Below, in pieces: positions 1 through 8,232 of a DNA stretch of 33,828 nucleotides. Location: the NCBI RefSeq assembly GCF_900111075.1, contig NZ_FOFZ01000022.1, forward strand, positions 1-33,828, in the 5' to 3' direction. The position numbers were made by a program, and so were the translations under genes. The first letter of the stretch is position 1. Each line of letters starts with the position of its first letter. Under the pieces are notes generated by a model. That model was not told where the DNA came from. It worked only from the letters and a program-made list of their open reading frames with translations, and did not search any database. The stretch is from Flavobacterium frigoris. Its GTDB lineage: Bacteria > Bacteroidota > Bacteroidia > Flavobacteriales > Flavobacteriaceae.

Positions 1-39
1 TTTTTCAAATCTCTCGATTCTATTACTCTTTATTCTTTT

Positions 40-60
40 GTCTCGTCTTGTGGACGAGAC
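40..60. other. Short hairpin in putative rRNA leader
   Basis: GTCTCGTC at 40-47 and GACGAGAC at 53-60 form an 8-bp stem with a 5-base loop. There is no T-run on either side, so it is more likely a structured leader element than a terminator. On the minus strand it lies downstream of two strong promoters, within what looks like the leader of an rRNA operon located beyond the left edge of the window. Confidence 0.4.
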
Positions 61-144
61 GGCTGTCAATTCAATATGTCTAGGAACGTGTTCTTTTCTT
101 TTTATCTCCTCGATTCTCACTTTTCGTGTTTCTCGAAGCGGGTG

Positions 145-175
145 CAAAAGTAATAAACTCTTTTAATTCTCACAA
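145..175 (-). promoter_or_regulatory. Leftward promoter, Bacteroidota type (proximal)
   Basis: On the minus strand TTG (173-175), a 20-base spacer and TACTTTTG (145-152) match the Bacteroidota promoter pattern TTG-N19/20-TAnnTTTG. It reads out of the left edge. The transcribed bases that follow (minus strand, about 138 to 1) hold no reading frame. The stretch at about 62-85 resembles leaders I remember from flavobacterial rRNA operons, so 16S rRNA is the likely target. That last step is recollection plus inference. Confidence 0.55.
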
Positions 176-262
176 GCTTTTTTTGAATTTTTAGAAAATA
201 AATTTTCTTTATTATTTCATTTGCTTACCAGGATGTAAAGAACTTATTCGTTGTTGCGGGTG

Positions 263-292
263 CAAAAGTAGCACCTTTATACCGTTAAACAA
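263..292 (-). promoter_or_regulatory. Leftward promoter, Bacteroidota type (distal)
   Basis: On the minus strand TTG (290-292), an exact 19-base spacer and TACTTTTG (263-270) form a textbook Bacteroidota promoter. The bases GCACCCGC that follow the -7 box recur after the proximal promoter about 118 bp downstream, so the two are tandem copies. Tandem strong promoters ahead of a non-coding leader fit an rRNA operon. Confidence 0.6.
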
Positions 293-718
293 TACTTTTA
301 ATCTCCTTTTCTTAATTTTTTAGAAACTTTGTTTTTAAGTCGCTGGAAATCTATTGTTTGAAAATATTGCTTTTTGGTTCCATTAGTTAAAAGTAGGAAT
401 TATCAGCACTTAAACGAAGTGCTTAGCACGTTTTTCAATTGATAACAGATCGCAATGTAGAATTTACTGCCTTTATTCAACATGTGAACCCAACTACTAC
501 TTTTCACAGGAAAGAAAGCGCTTGTCGATCCAGATTCAACTAGCTTAATAAGCTAACATGACAAATTCCAAACTAAATCGAACTGCCTAAACCCAACTGA
601 AGAAGAATCAGGGTTCATTCACGTAGCTTGAAGAACGCTTATCTAGGTAAATAGTTTTGAAGCACAACATATTAGACCGCTTTACATTATAACAAGTACA
701 AAACAACCAATAAAGCAC
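293..718. other. Non-coding stretch, nothing recognised
   Basis: No credible gene on either strand. Short minus-strand frames start inside or beside the repeat at 719-816 and have no family character. I see no tRNA cloverleaf and no terminator here. The stretch separates the leftward promoters from thrS. Confidence 0.5.
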
Positions 719-816
719 AACTCCCCTAGCCCCGATAGCAGTGGAAATCCTACTGAGCCGGTCCCGAAGCTTCGGGACGGCGATGTAGATTGTAGCGAAT
801 AGCGGGAAATAGCTCC
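719..816 (-). repeat. Interspersed palindromic repeat, flavobacterial type
   Basis: Read on the minus strand, the element runs from GAGCTATTTCCCGCTA, through a perfect 18-bp palindrome GTCCCGAAGCTTCGGGAC (761-778), to GGATTTCCACTGCTATCGGG. I recognise the layout (GAGCT..CCCGCT, variable hairpin, GGATTTCCACTGCTATCGGGGCTA) as a short element scattered through many Flavobacterium genomes; this is from memory. The tail GGATTTCCACT is shared with the element ending near 25478. Apparent short reading frames across it are incidental. Confidence 0.6.
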
Positions 817-908
817 TAAAACAAACCACTCCTTCCTTATAATAGTAACAAACATTAAACTATTTGTTTTTACTCCTATACATATATATAACAAACCTTA
901 ACTATCTA

Positions 909-939
909 TTGTTTGTGTTTTTGTAATGGCCTATATTTG
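909..939 (+). promoter_or_regulatory. Promoter of thrS operon
   Basis: TATATTTG at 932-939 matches the TAnnTTTG box and TTG lies at 909-911, 20 bases upstream. Transcription would begin near 946, leaving a leader of about 14 bases before the thrS ATG at 960. Such a short leader leaves no room for a T-box or attenuator. Confidence 0.55.
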
Positions 940-959
940 CATTCTTAAATTAATAAACA

Positions 960-2906
960 ATGATTAAGATTACTTTGCCCGATGGGTCAGTTAAAGAGTT
1001 CGCTTCAGGCGTAACTCCGATGGATGTTGCTAAAAGCATTAGCGAAGGATTTGCCAGAAATGTAATTTCGGCTTCTTTTAACGGTACAACAGTGGAAACA
1101 ACCACTCCTTTGACGACGGATGGCAGTCTTATATTATATACATGGAATGACGAAAGTGGGAAGAAAGCTTTTTGGCATTCGACTTCACATGTCATGGCAC
1201 AGGTTCTTGAGGAAATGTATCCTGGTGTTAAGTTAACACTTGGACCTGCGATTGCTAATGGCTTCTATTATGATGTAGATTTTGAAGATCAAAAAATAAC
1301 CGAGGCTGACTTTAAGAAAATTGAAGATCGTGTTCTTGAGATTTCAAGGGGAAAACACGAATTCAAACTTCGTCCTGTTTCTAAAGCAGACGCTTTAGAA
1401 TTATATAAGGACAACGTTTATAAAACCGAAATGATTACCAATCTTGAGGACGGGACGATTACGTTTTGCGATCATGACACTTTTACTGATTTATGTCGTG
1501 GAGGACATATACCGAATACCGGCATCATTAAAGCAATGAAAGTAATGAGTGTTGCTGGTGCTTACTGGAGAGGTGATGAAAAAAACAAGCAATTAACACG
1601 TGTTTACGGAACTTCATTTCCTAAACAAAAAGATTTAACAGAGTACTTACTTTTACTTGAAGAGGCAAAACGTCGCGATCATAGAAAGCTAGGAAAGGAA
1701 CTTGAATTGTTTGCTTTTTCACAAAAAGTAGGTCAAGGTTTACCATTGTGGCTACCTAAAGGAGCTGCATTGAGAGAAAGATTAGAACAATTCCTAAAAA
1801 AAGCACAGAAAAAAGCGGGTTACGAGCAAGTGGTTACACCGCACATAGGCCACAAAGAGCTTTATGTAACCTCTGGTCATTACGCTAAATATGGAGCTGA
1901 TAGTTTTCAGCCAATATCAACTCCAAATGAAGGAGAAGAGTTTTTGCTGAAACCGATGAACTGTCCTCATCACTGCGAAATATACAATGTGAGACCTTGG
2001 TCATACAAAGATTTACCAAAACGATATGCTGAATTTGGTACTGTATACCGATACGAGCAAAGTGGTGAATTACACGGGCTAACTCGTGTACGTGGGTTTA
2101 CTCAGGATGACGCACATATCTTTTGTACTCCAGAACAACTAGACGAAGAGTTTAAAAAAGTAATTGATCTAGTTCTTTATGTATTTGGCTCTTTAGGCTT
2201 TGAAAACTTTACTGCTCAGATCTCTTTAAGAGATAAAGAGGACAGAGAAAAGTACATTGGAAGTGATGAAAACTGGGAAAAAGCGGAAAATGCTATTATC
2301 AATGCTGCCGCAGACAAAGGATTAAGCACCGTTATCGAATATGGAGAAGCAGCTTTCTATGGTCCGAAGTTGGATTTCATGGTAAAAGATGCTCTGGGAA
2401 GACAATGGCAATTAGGAACAATTCAGGTAGATTATAACTTACCAGAACGTTTTGATTTGACTTACAAAGGATCTGATAACGAATTACATAGACCTGTGAT
2501 GATTCACCGAGCTCCTTTTGGTTCAATGGAACGATTTATCGCGATCTTGCTGGAACACACTGCAGGAAATTTCCCACTCTGGTTAATGCCTGAACAGGCT
2601 ATTATATTGTCTTTGAGTGAGAAATATGAAATATATGCGAAAAAAGTTTTAGATTTGCTAGAAAATCACGAAATTCGCGCCCTCGTAGACAACAGAAGTG
2701 AGACAATAGGTAAGAAAATTAGAGACGCTGAAATGCAAAAAATCCCGTTTATGCTGATTGTAGGCGAGGAAGAAGAGAAAAACGGCACTATTTCTATCCG
2801 TCGTCATGGACAGGAAGGAAAAGGCAACATCAGCGTTACGATAGAAGAGTTTGCTGCAATAGTGGACGAAGAAATCAAAAAGACATTAAAAGTATTTACA
2901 GTTTAA
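960..2906 (+). CDS. thrS: Threonyl-tRNA synthetase
   Basis: Charges tRNA-Thr with threonine in the cytoplasm. At 648 residues it has the full bacterial layout: TGS domain (about 1-60), editing domain with HSTSH (H73, H77) and C179/H183, class II catalytic core, and C-terminal anticodon-binding domain (about 545-640). The zinc/threonine ligands are visible as C335 in KPMNCPHH, H386 in QDDAHIFC and H516 in MIHRAPFGSMERF, the last being class II motif 3. The editing residues suggest intact proofreading against serine. It is first in a run with infC, rpmI and rplT, a conserved Bacteroidota order. The ATG at 960 is supported by the promoter 21 bases upstream. Nothing looks damaged. Confidence 0.98.
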   Translation: MIKITLPDGSVKEFASGVTPMDVAKSISEGFARNVISASFNGTTVETTTPLTTDGSLILYTWNDESGKKAFWHSTSHVMAQVLEEMYPGVKLTLGPAIANGFYYDVDFEDQKITEADFKKIEDRVLEISRGKHEFKLRPVSKADALELYKDNVYKTEMITNLEDGTITFCDHDTFTDLCRGGHIPNTGIIKAMKVMSVAGAYWRGDEKNKQLTRVYGTSFPKQKDLTEYLLLLEEAKRRDHRKLGKELELFAFSQKVGQGLPLWLPKGAALRERLEQFLKKAQKKAGYEQVVTPHIGHKELYVTSGHYAKYGADSFQPISTPNEGEEFLLKPMNCPHHCEIYNVRPWSYKDLPKRYAEFGTVYRYEQSGELHGLTRVRGFTQDDAHIFCTPEQLDEEFKKVIDLVLYVFGSLGFENFTAQISLRDKEDREKYIGSDENWEKAENAIINAAADKGLSTVIEYGEAAFYGPKLDFMVKDALGRQWQLGTIQVDYNLPERFDLTYKGSDNELHRPVMIHRAPFGSMERFIAILLEHTAGNFPLWLMPEQAIILSLSEKYEIYAKKVLDLLENHEIRALVDNRSETIGKKIRDAEMQKIPFMLIVGEEEEKNGTISIRRHGQEGKGNISVTIEEFAAIVDEEIKKTLKVFTV

Positions 2907-2922
2907 CTTAAATTATAAAGTC

Positions 2923-3480
2923 ATAGCAATAAGAAGCAACAGAGGTTATCAACCTCGCGTAGAAAAAAAGGATGCCCACAGAATAAACAATCTTATTCGT
3001 GGTGTACAAGAAGTACGACTTGTAGGTGAAAACATTGAGCCAGGAGTTTTTAAACTTTCTGAAGCTCTAAGATTAGCGGATCAATTTGAATTAGATCTAG
3101 TTGAGATTTCGCCTAATGCGGAGCCACCAGTTTGTAAAATCATGGATTACAAGAAATTTGTTTACGAACAAAAGAAACGTGATAAGATTCTAAAAGCGAA
3201 ATCTACGCAAGTAGTCGTTAAGGAAATTCGTTTTGGTCCTCAAACAGATGAGCATGATTATGAGTTTAAGAGAAAAAATGCTGAAAAATTCTTGAAAGAG
3301 GGTGCTAAATTGAAAGCGTTTGTTTTCTTTAAAGGACGTTCAATCATTTATAAAGACCAAGGTCAAATCTTATTACTGAGATTAGCTACGGATTTAGAAG
3401 AATTTGGTAAAGTGGAAGCGATGCCCGTTCTTGAAGGAAAGAGAATGATTATGTTCATTGCTCCTAAGAAGAAAAAATAG
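2923..3480 (+). CDS. infC: Translation initiation factor IF-3, non-ATG start
   Basis: IF-3 binds the 30S subunit, keeps it apart from 50S and checks start codons. The frame is open from the thrS stop to 3480, but the only early ATG is at 3142, which would cut off the N-terminal domain. Homologous N-terminal residues (AIRSNRGYQPRVEKK, then GENIEPGVFKLSEAL and DLVEISPNAEPPVCKIMDYKK) are encoded from 2923, where the codon is ATA (a second ATA is at 2929). From 2923 the protein is 185 residues, normal for IF-3. Use of a non-AUG start fits the known self-control of infC (AUU in E. coli). The exact start is inferred; the gene identity is certain. It follows thrS by 16 bases. Confidence 0.93.
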   Translation: MAIRSNRGYQPRVEKKDAHRINNLIRGVQEVRLVGENIEPGVFKLSEALRLADQFELDLVEISPNAEPPVCKIMDYKKFVYEQKKRDKILKAKSTQVVVKEIRFGPQTDEHDYEFKRKNAEKFLKEGAKLKAFVFFKGRSIIYKDQGQILLLRLATDLEEFGKVEAMPVLEGKRMIMFIAPKKKK

Positions 3481-3615
3481 TATTCAGTTTGCATTATCGA
3501 GTATTCAGTTGTACAACTTTGAACTTGAAACATCATACTTGAATCAAAATAATATGCAGAAGTAAATTCAGCATAAAGATAAGTAAGTAAGAATAAATTA
3601 AAACACTAGGAAAAA

Positions 3616-3813
3616 ATGCCTAAAATGAAAACCAAATCTAGCGCCAAGAAACGTTTTAAAGTTACTGGTTCTGGAAAGATTAAAAGAAAGCATGCTTTTA
3701 AAAGTCACATCTTGACTAAAAAATCTAAAAAACGTAAATTAGCTTTGACACATTCAGCGCTAGTTCACAAATCAGATATGAAAAGCATCAAACAACAATT
3801 AAGAATTATATAA
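3616..3813 (+). CDS. rpmI: Large ribosomal subunit protein bL35
   Basis: 65 residues, the usual length of bL35, very rich in Lys and Arg. It begins MPKMKTKSSAKKRFKVTGSG and contains the family motifs KRKHAFKSH and LTKKSKKRKR-like (here LTKKSKKRKLAL). It is a structural component of the 50S subunit that contacts 23S rRNA. It lies 135 bp after infC and 175 bp before rplT in the conserved infC-rpmI-rplT run. No terminator is visible in either gap, so co-transcription is likely. Confidence 0.97.
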   Translation: MPKMKTKSSAKKRFKVTGSGKIKRKHAFKSHILTKKSKKRKLALTHSALVHKSDMKSIKQQLRII

Positions 3814-3988
3814 TTTAGTAATCAGTCGTCAGCTCTTAGTAAGCAGTTTCTAACTGAACACTAAAATCTGAAAACTGAACACTTTTTTAAATTCTTTAGG
3901 TTAAAACAATTTAAAATAACCTTGGAGTATGGCCATTAAGTGCTTTTGATTAAATTCGAGCCGCCTGCTACAAAAAAACAATAAAATT
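3814..3988 (+). promoter_or_regulatory. Untranslated spacer ahead of rplT, possible leader
   Basis: A 175-bp gap between rpmI and rplT holds no gene. L20 is known to control its own operon through an RNA leader in other phyla, so a leader structure here is plausible. I could not draw a convincing conserved stem by eye and no promoter box stands out, so this is marked only as a candidate region. Confidence 0.2.
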
Positions 3989-4333
3989 ATGCCAAGATCG
4001 GTAAATTCAGTTGCAAAAAGAGCAAGAAGAAAAAAAATAATGAAGCTAGCCAAAGGATACTTTGGTAGACGTAAAAACGTTTGGACAGTAGCTAAGAATG
4101 CGGTAGAGAAAGCAATGTGCTACGCTTACCGTGACAGAAAAGTGAACAAAAGAAATTTCCGTGCTTTATGGATTCAACGTATCAACGCTGGAGCTAGATT
4201 AGAAGGAATGTCTTATTCACAATTCATGGGGAAAGTAAAAGCTAACGGAATCGAATTGAACAGAAAAGTTCTTGCAGATTTAGCGATGAACCACCCTGAA
4301 GCTTTCAAAGCTGTACTTAATAAAGTAAAATAA
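3989..4333 (+). CDS. rplT: Large ribosomal subunit protein bL20
   Basis: 114 residues, standard for bL20. The start MPRSVNSVAKRARRKKIMK and the motifs AKGYFGRRKN, YAYRDRKVNKRNFRALWIQRIN and GMSYSQFM are family hallmarks. It binds 23S rRNA early in 50S assembly and represses its own operon in bacteria where this has been studied. It is the last gene of the operon; a strong terminator follows 40 bp later. Confidence 0.98.
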   Translation: MPRSVNSVAKRARRKKIMKLAKGYFGRRKNVWTVAKNAVEKAMCYAYRDRKVNKRNFRALWIQRINAGARLEGMSYSQFMGKVKANGIELNRKVLADLAMNHPEAFKAVLNKVK

Positions 4334-4373
4334 ACGTTTTATAAACTCAATTTAGATTACTTACTTATAGAGA

Positions 4374-4409
4374 GAAACCTCAATCGAAAGATTGGGGTTT
4401 CTTGTTTTT
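4374..4409 (+). terminator. Rho-independent terminator of thrS-rplT operon
   Basis: GAAACCTCAATC (4374-4385), tetraloop GAAA, and GATTGGGGTTTC (4390-4401) make a 12-base stem with one mismatched or wobble step. It is followed by TTGTTTTT. It closes the ribosomal operon. Confidence 0.85.
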
Positions 4410-4510
4410 AATAAACCCTAAAAAACACTCTCATTTGTAAGTGTAGACTAATACTAAAAATAGTTAATCAAATAATTCTTCATCGTAAATAAATACCGTA
4501 ATTTCGAGTT

Positions 4511-6232
4511 ATGATCCCAAAGAAGCTACATTTTCTAATTTATATTTTACTTGTTATTTCTCTGCAAAGCTGCAAAAAAGATTTACAAAAAAAACCTAGA
4601 AAACAAAGCAATTTATCCCAAATTAACAGACTTTTAGAAATTGGCCATAAACATTATTGTAATCAGCAATATGACAGTTCATACTATTATTATAACCAAG
4701 CCAAATATGCCGCCGAAATAAAAAAAGACACTTCTAGGACTATACATTCATTAGGTTGGATGGCCCAAATACAACAAAATCAAGGGGATTACACTGGTAG
4801 TGAAATTACAAGTACTGAAGCTTTACCATATATTGAAAATTCTAACAGTTATCCATATGGACAAACTAATATATATATTGTACTAGGCAATAATTACCTA
4901 AATACTTTTGACAATGATAATGCAATATTTTATTTCAAAAAAGCAATAAATTCTAAAACTGATGAAGTTATAAAAGCTGGAATTATCAATAATATTAGCA
5001 TAGCTTATGCACAAAAGGGAGACTATCAAAAAGCTATAGAAATCCTTCTTCCATTAACTTTAAAGAAAGAAATAATAAATGATCCTAAAATATATTCACA
5101 AACATTATCAAACATCGGGTATATTTATAATAAAACGAACAACTCCAAAGCAATTAATTTCCATTTAAAATCTTTGAAAATAAGTTTAAAATCAAAAGAA
5201 GTATTAGGTATTGCTTCAAGCTATTACAATTTGTCTAATTACTACAAAGAACGAAATCCCAATTTAGCAATAAAATATGGAACTATAGCCTATCAAGAAG
5301 CCACTAAGTTAAACAGTGTTGATGACAGACTCGGCTGCTTAAAATTATTAATAGAAATAACTAAAGGAAGTCAGCTTAAGAAATACTCTGTCAAATACGT
5401 AAAGATTAACGACAGTATCACCAAAGTTCGTCAACAGGCAAAAAATCAATTTGCAAAAATGAAATACGATTCTAAGAAAGAGAAAGAAGAAATTCTAAAC
5501 CTGAAAGCCCAAAAAGCTGAAAATGCCTTGGAATTGCAATTGCAAAAAAGCACCACTTTGAACCTCTACGTTATAGTTGGAATCATTCTTACTATTACTG
5601 GTTTTATCTATTTCTATCTCATTGAAAAAAGTAAAAGAGAAAAAAGTAAAACTTCTTACGATACCGAAGTGAGAATAGCAAAAAAACTACACGATGAATT
5701 GGCAAACGATGTTTACCAGACAATGGTTTTTGCTGAAACTCAAGATCTCTCCTCTTCTTATAACAAAGAAATGCTTCTTGACAATTTAGATACTATCTAT
5801 TCCAGAACGCGTAACATATCTAAAGAAAACAGTTTCATTCCGATGGGGCCTGATTTTATTTCTAGCCTACAAGAAATGATCTCTGGTTTTGATACTGAAT
5901 ACGTGAATATTTTGATTTACGGAGTAGATACTATCAACTGGTCTACTATTATAGATATTAAAAAAATCACGATATACAGAGTCCTTCAGGAATTCCTAAT
6001 CAATATGAAAAAGCATAGTGAAGCTAGTTTAGTGGTGCTATCATTCAAGAAATATGAAAATAATTTACAATTAGATTATACTGATAACGGCGTGGGAGCG
6101 GCTATAGAGAAACTAAATTTAAAAAATGGACTCCAAAATGTGGAAAACCGTATTCTCGCTATAAAAGGAACGATTACCTTTGATACTAAACCGGGCAAAG
6201 GATTTAAATCAAGTATCACATTCCCTTTATAA
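4511..6232 (+). CDS. TPR-containing sensor histidine kinase, lipoprotein-type
   Basis: 573 residues. Residues 1-21 form a lipoprotein-type signal ending LQSC (C21). TPR-like helices fill about 40-290, followed by a coiled coil (about 305-347, KEKEEILNLKAQKAENALEL), one membrane helix (about 350-370) and the kinase. The phospho-acceptor is H394 in KKLHDELANDVYQ, typical of HisKA_3 (NarL-type) kinases. The ATPase domain shows the N-box around 494-505, DNGVGA (525-530) and GKGFKSSITF at the end. The layout is a common Bacteroidota sensor in which TPRs face outward or into the periplasm. The regulator gene follows after 11 bp, so they form a pair. CCGTAA at 4496-4501, just before the start, resembles an element found in two nearby promoters. 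The stimulus is unknown. Confidence 0.9.
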   Translation: MIPKKLHFLIYILLVISLQSCKKDLQKKPRKQSNLSQINRLLEIGHKHYCNQQYDSSYYYYNQAKYAAEIKKDTSRTIHSLGWMAQIQQNQGDYTGSEITSTEALPYIENSNSYPYGQTNIYIVLGNNYLNTFDNDNAIFYFKKAINSKTDEVIKAGIINNISIAYAQKGDYQKAIEILLPLTLKKEIINDPKIYSQTLSNIGYIYNKTNNSKAINFHLKSLKISLKSKEVLGIASSYYNLSNYYKERNPNLAIKYGTIAYQEATKLNSVDDRLGCLKLLIEITKGSQLKKYSVKYVKINDSITKVRQQAKNQFAKMKYDSKKEKEEILNLKAQKAENALELQLQKSTTLNLYVIVGIILTITGFIYFYLIEKSKREKSKTSYDTEVRIAKKLHDELANDVYQTMVFAETQDLSSSYNKEMLLDNLDTIYSRTRNISKENSFIPMGPDFISSLQEMISGFDTEYVNILIYGVDTINWSTIIDIKKITIYRVLQEFLINMKKHSEASLVVLSFKKYENNLQLDYTDNGVGAAIEKLNLKNGLQNVENRILAIKGTITFDTKPGKGFKSSITFPL

Positions 6233-6243
6233 TCGACATCATT

Positions 6244-6912
6244 ATGTTTAAAAAAGTATTAGTTGCCGAAGATCTAGACAGCATAAGCATTACTGTTATT
6301 CAAGCTTTAGAAACACTTTCCATAATGGAGATTCAACATTCTAAATATTGCGATGACGCCTTTTTACAAATAAAAAAAGCAATACAGGATAATAATCCCT
6401 ACGACTTATTGATCAGCGATTTATCTTTTAAGGTGGATCATCGAGAGAATAAACTGACTTGTGGTGATGAACTTATTGAAGCTGTAAAAAAAATTCAGCC
6501 TGATATTAAAACTATTGTATTCTCCATAGAGGATAAGGCATACAGAATAAAATCCTTATTTAATAACTTAGGTATTAATGCCTATGTTTCAAAAGGAAGA
6601 AATAGCATCCCTGAACTTAAGAATGCAGTAGAAAGTATTTTTAAAACTGATGAGAAAAATATTTCACCAGAACTAGAATATGCTCTAAATGACAAATCAC
6701 TTCATGAAATTGAAGCGTATGATATTTCGCTTTTGAAGTTGTTATCTAACGGATGCATCTTGGATGAAATTTCAGCAACCTTCAAAAATACAGGAATAAT
6801 TCCTAATGGTAGTAGCAGTATAGAGAAGCGAATTAACAAACTAAAAATTTACTTCAAGGCCAATAATAATGTGCATCTAATAGCCATCGCCAAAGACTTA
6901 GGGCTGATTTAA
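6244..6912 (+). CDS. LuxR-type response regulator
   Basis: 222 residues and partner of the kinase 11 bp upstream. The receiver domain (about 3-125) has the acidic pair E9/D10, the phospho-acceptor D59 in LLISDLSF and the conserved K117 in YVSKGR. A C-terminal helix-turn-helix (about 160-222) starts with LLKLLSNG and carries a short insert (NTGIIPNGSS) before the recognition helix, a form common in Bacteroidota regulators. It probably binds DNA as a dimer after phosphorylation. A dyad TTACGG-N4-CCGTAA in the next promoter is a candidate target (inference). Confidence 0.9.
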   Translation: MFKKVLVAEDLDSISITVIQALETLSIMEIQHSKYCDDAFLQIKKAIQDNNPYDLLISDLSFKVDHRENKLTCGDELIEAVKKIQPDIKTIVFSIEDKAYRIKSLFNNLGINAYVSKGRNSIPELKNAVESIFKTDEKNISPELEYALNDKSLHEIEAYDISLLKLLSNGCILDEISATFKNTGIIPNGSSSIEKRINKLKIYFKANNNVHLIAIAKDLGLI

Positions 6913-7068
6913 AAATTCTACTCTTTCTTGTACTGCGCAATAGATTACCAAACTGCCGTTTATTTCAAAATTATTGTACTTTGAATAGATCTAATGTGCT
7001 AACCTCTATTATTGGGTACCAAATCTCCAATTAAACAAATTCATAAAAACATTAAAAAATTTAGCCTG

Positions 7069-7113
7069 TTACGGCTTTCCGTAAGGTAATATCACGTATT
7101 GCGTATAAATTTG
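7069..7113 (+). promoter_or_regulatory. Promoter with TTACGG-N4-CCGTAA dyad
   Basis: TAAATTTG at 7106-7113 is the -7 box. Upstream, TTACGG (7069-7074) and CCGTAA (7079-7084) form a perfect dyad with a 4-base gap, centred near -43 from the expected start site. No TTG is seen at -33, which suggests activator dependence. The same CCGTAA-to-box spacing recurs before the gene at 7737. Confidence 0.5.
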
Positions 7114-7158
7114 CTTTTAGTTGAAAATCAGAAAGTCAACTATTTAAAAAATCAAATC

Positions 7159-7464
7159 ATGAAAACAAGCAATAAAATAGATGTATTTGCTAATACTGAA
7201 GAAATAAATATTGATTTCATTGATAACAAATGGGGCAAACAACTTGATGATTATCAGAATTATGTCAAGGAATATATTAAGCACTATAAAAAAGCGCAGA
7301 AAGGAAATGAAGTTTCACTCGCACTCTATCCCTATATGCGAGTAAAATGGGAAGCTTTAAATAAACGTCTTAATTCTGCAACTAAACAAAATCTATTATC
7401 AGAAAAACAAATTAGAAAAGTTATTAAAATTCAAACTAAAATCGTTAACACTTGCTCTGAGTAA
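7159..7464 (+). CDS. Small hypothetical protein
   Basis: 101 residues from the ATG at 7159 (MKTSNKIDVFANT). An upstream TTG start is possible but would lie before the predicted transcription start. The protein is charged and helical, rich in Lys, Tyr and Asn, with the segment WGKQLDDYQNYVKEYIKHYKKAQKGNEVSLALYPYM split over two helices. It has no signal peptide, membrane segment or cysteine cluster. I do not recognise a family. It stands alone behind a promoter with a dyad that may be the target of the adjacent two-component system, so a stress or adaptation role is possible but unproven. Confidence 0.55.
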   Translation: MKTSNKIDVFANTEEINIDFIDNKWGKQLDDYQNYVKEYIKHYKKAQKGNEVSLALYPYMRVKWEALNKRLNSATKQNLLSEKQIRKVIKIQTKIVNTCSE

Positions 7465-7678
7465 TTACAGATAATCTGAATCAGCATTTGATTACTACAT
7501 CCTAAAATGTTGCTTCAAAAGGAAATACATTGATTAAATTTGGATAATAGTAAGTACATAATACAACAAGTACGCATATCCCCTAATCAACTTAGAATAG
7601 AACACAGGTACTTCAATCTATCATTACAGCTTTAGAAACTACCCTGTTTTTTTTCAATTCTAGAAAAAACCACCCTCA

Positions 7679-7723
7679 ATGAGGTTTTCCGTAAAGAAAT
7701 CAATTTATCTACTTGTACATTTG
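7679..7723 (+). promoter_or_regulatory. Promoter with CCGTAA half-site
   Basis: TACATTTG (7716-7723) is the -7 box. CCGTAA (7689-7694) lies 21 bases upstream, exactly the spacing in the promoter at 7069-7113, and both read TTTCCGTAA. The left half (ATGAGG, 7679-7684) is degenerate. Confidence 0.5.
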
Positions 7724-7736
7724 AAAAAAAATCTAG

Positions 7737-8081
7737 ATGACTACTATAAGTAACATGCGAATAGCCCTATTTTTATTGTCTATATCATTGGTTTCTTGTA
7801 AAAACCGAAGTGAATTAGTTAAGGTTCCAGATCAATCTGCTTCCGCCGTTACTAAAAAAATAGAACCGTTAGCAATAGATCAATATCAACAGCGTGTTAT
7901 CGGTACTGATGAAAACGGAGACAATGTTCGAGGCTATATAAATATTGAAGGTGAAATTGGTCTTGGTACCCTTGTTAGAAAAGATATGAAGGAAATTGAA
8001 ATTGTTGTAGAACGGGTTGGCAAACAAAAATTAATAGCCACTGATTTAGAAGGCTACAAATACAATCTGAAAATTAAGTGA
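7737..8081 (+). CDS. Small lipoprotein, hypothetical
   Basis: 114 residues with a lipoprotein signal ending LVSC (cysteine near 21). A second ATG at 7755 (MRIALFLLSISLVSC) gives a more typical signal and a better distance (about 25 bases) from the expected transcription start, so the mature start may be there. The exported part is about 90 residues with NVRGYINIEGEIGLGTLVRKD, suggesting a small beta-rich domain. No family recognised. Its promoter matches that of the gene at 7159, so the two may be co-regulated. Confidence 0.6.
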   Translation: MTTISNMRIALFLLSISLVSCKNRSELVKVPDQSASAVTKKIEPLAIDQYQQRVIGTDENGDNVRGYINIEGEIGLGTLVRKDMKEIEIVVERVGKQKLIATDLEGYKYNLKIK

Positions 8082-8232
8082 ATTATCGTCGCCGCTATTA
8101 TAATAAATATCGCCCTTATCTCTTAACTATTCCTTATTTTTATATTTCAATTAAAAATAGAAGTCTAACACCCGTTCTTTTAAAATAATTGACTAGGTTG
8201 CATTATTTTCAATCTTAGTTTTTCGTAGATAA

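Noticed and set aside
608..894. Overlapping minus-strand frames of about 70 codons
   Set aside because: They cross the interspersed repeat at 719-816, have no family features, and overlap each other in different frames.
3142..3480. IF-3 as a 112-residue protein from the ATG at 3142
   Set aside because: It would remove the conserved N-terminal domain, which is encoded in frame upstream; the ATG is an internal Met in CKIMDYKK.
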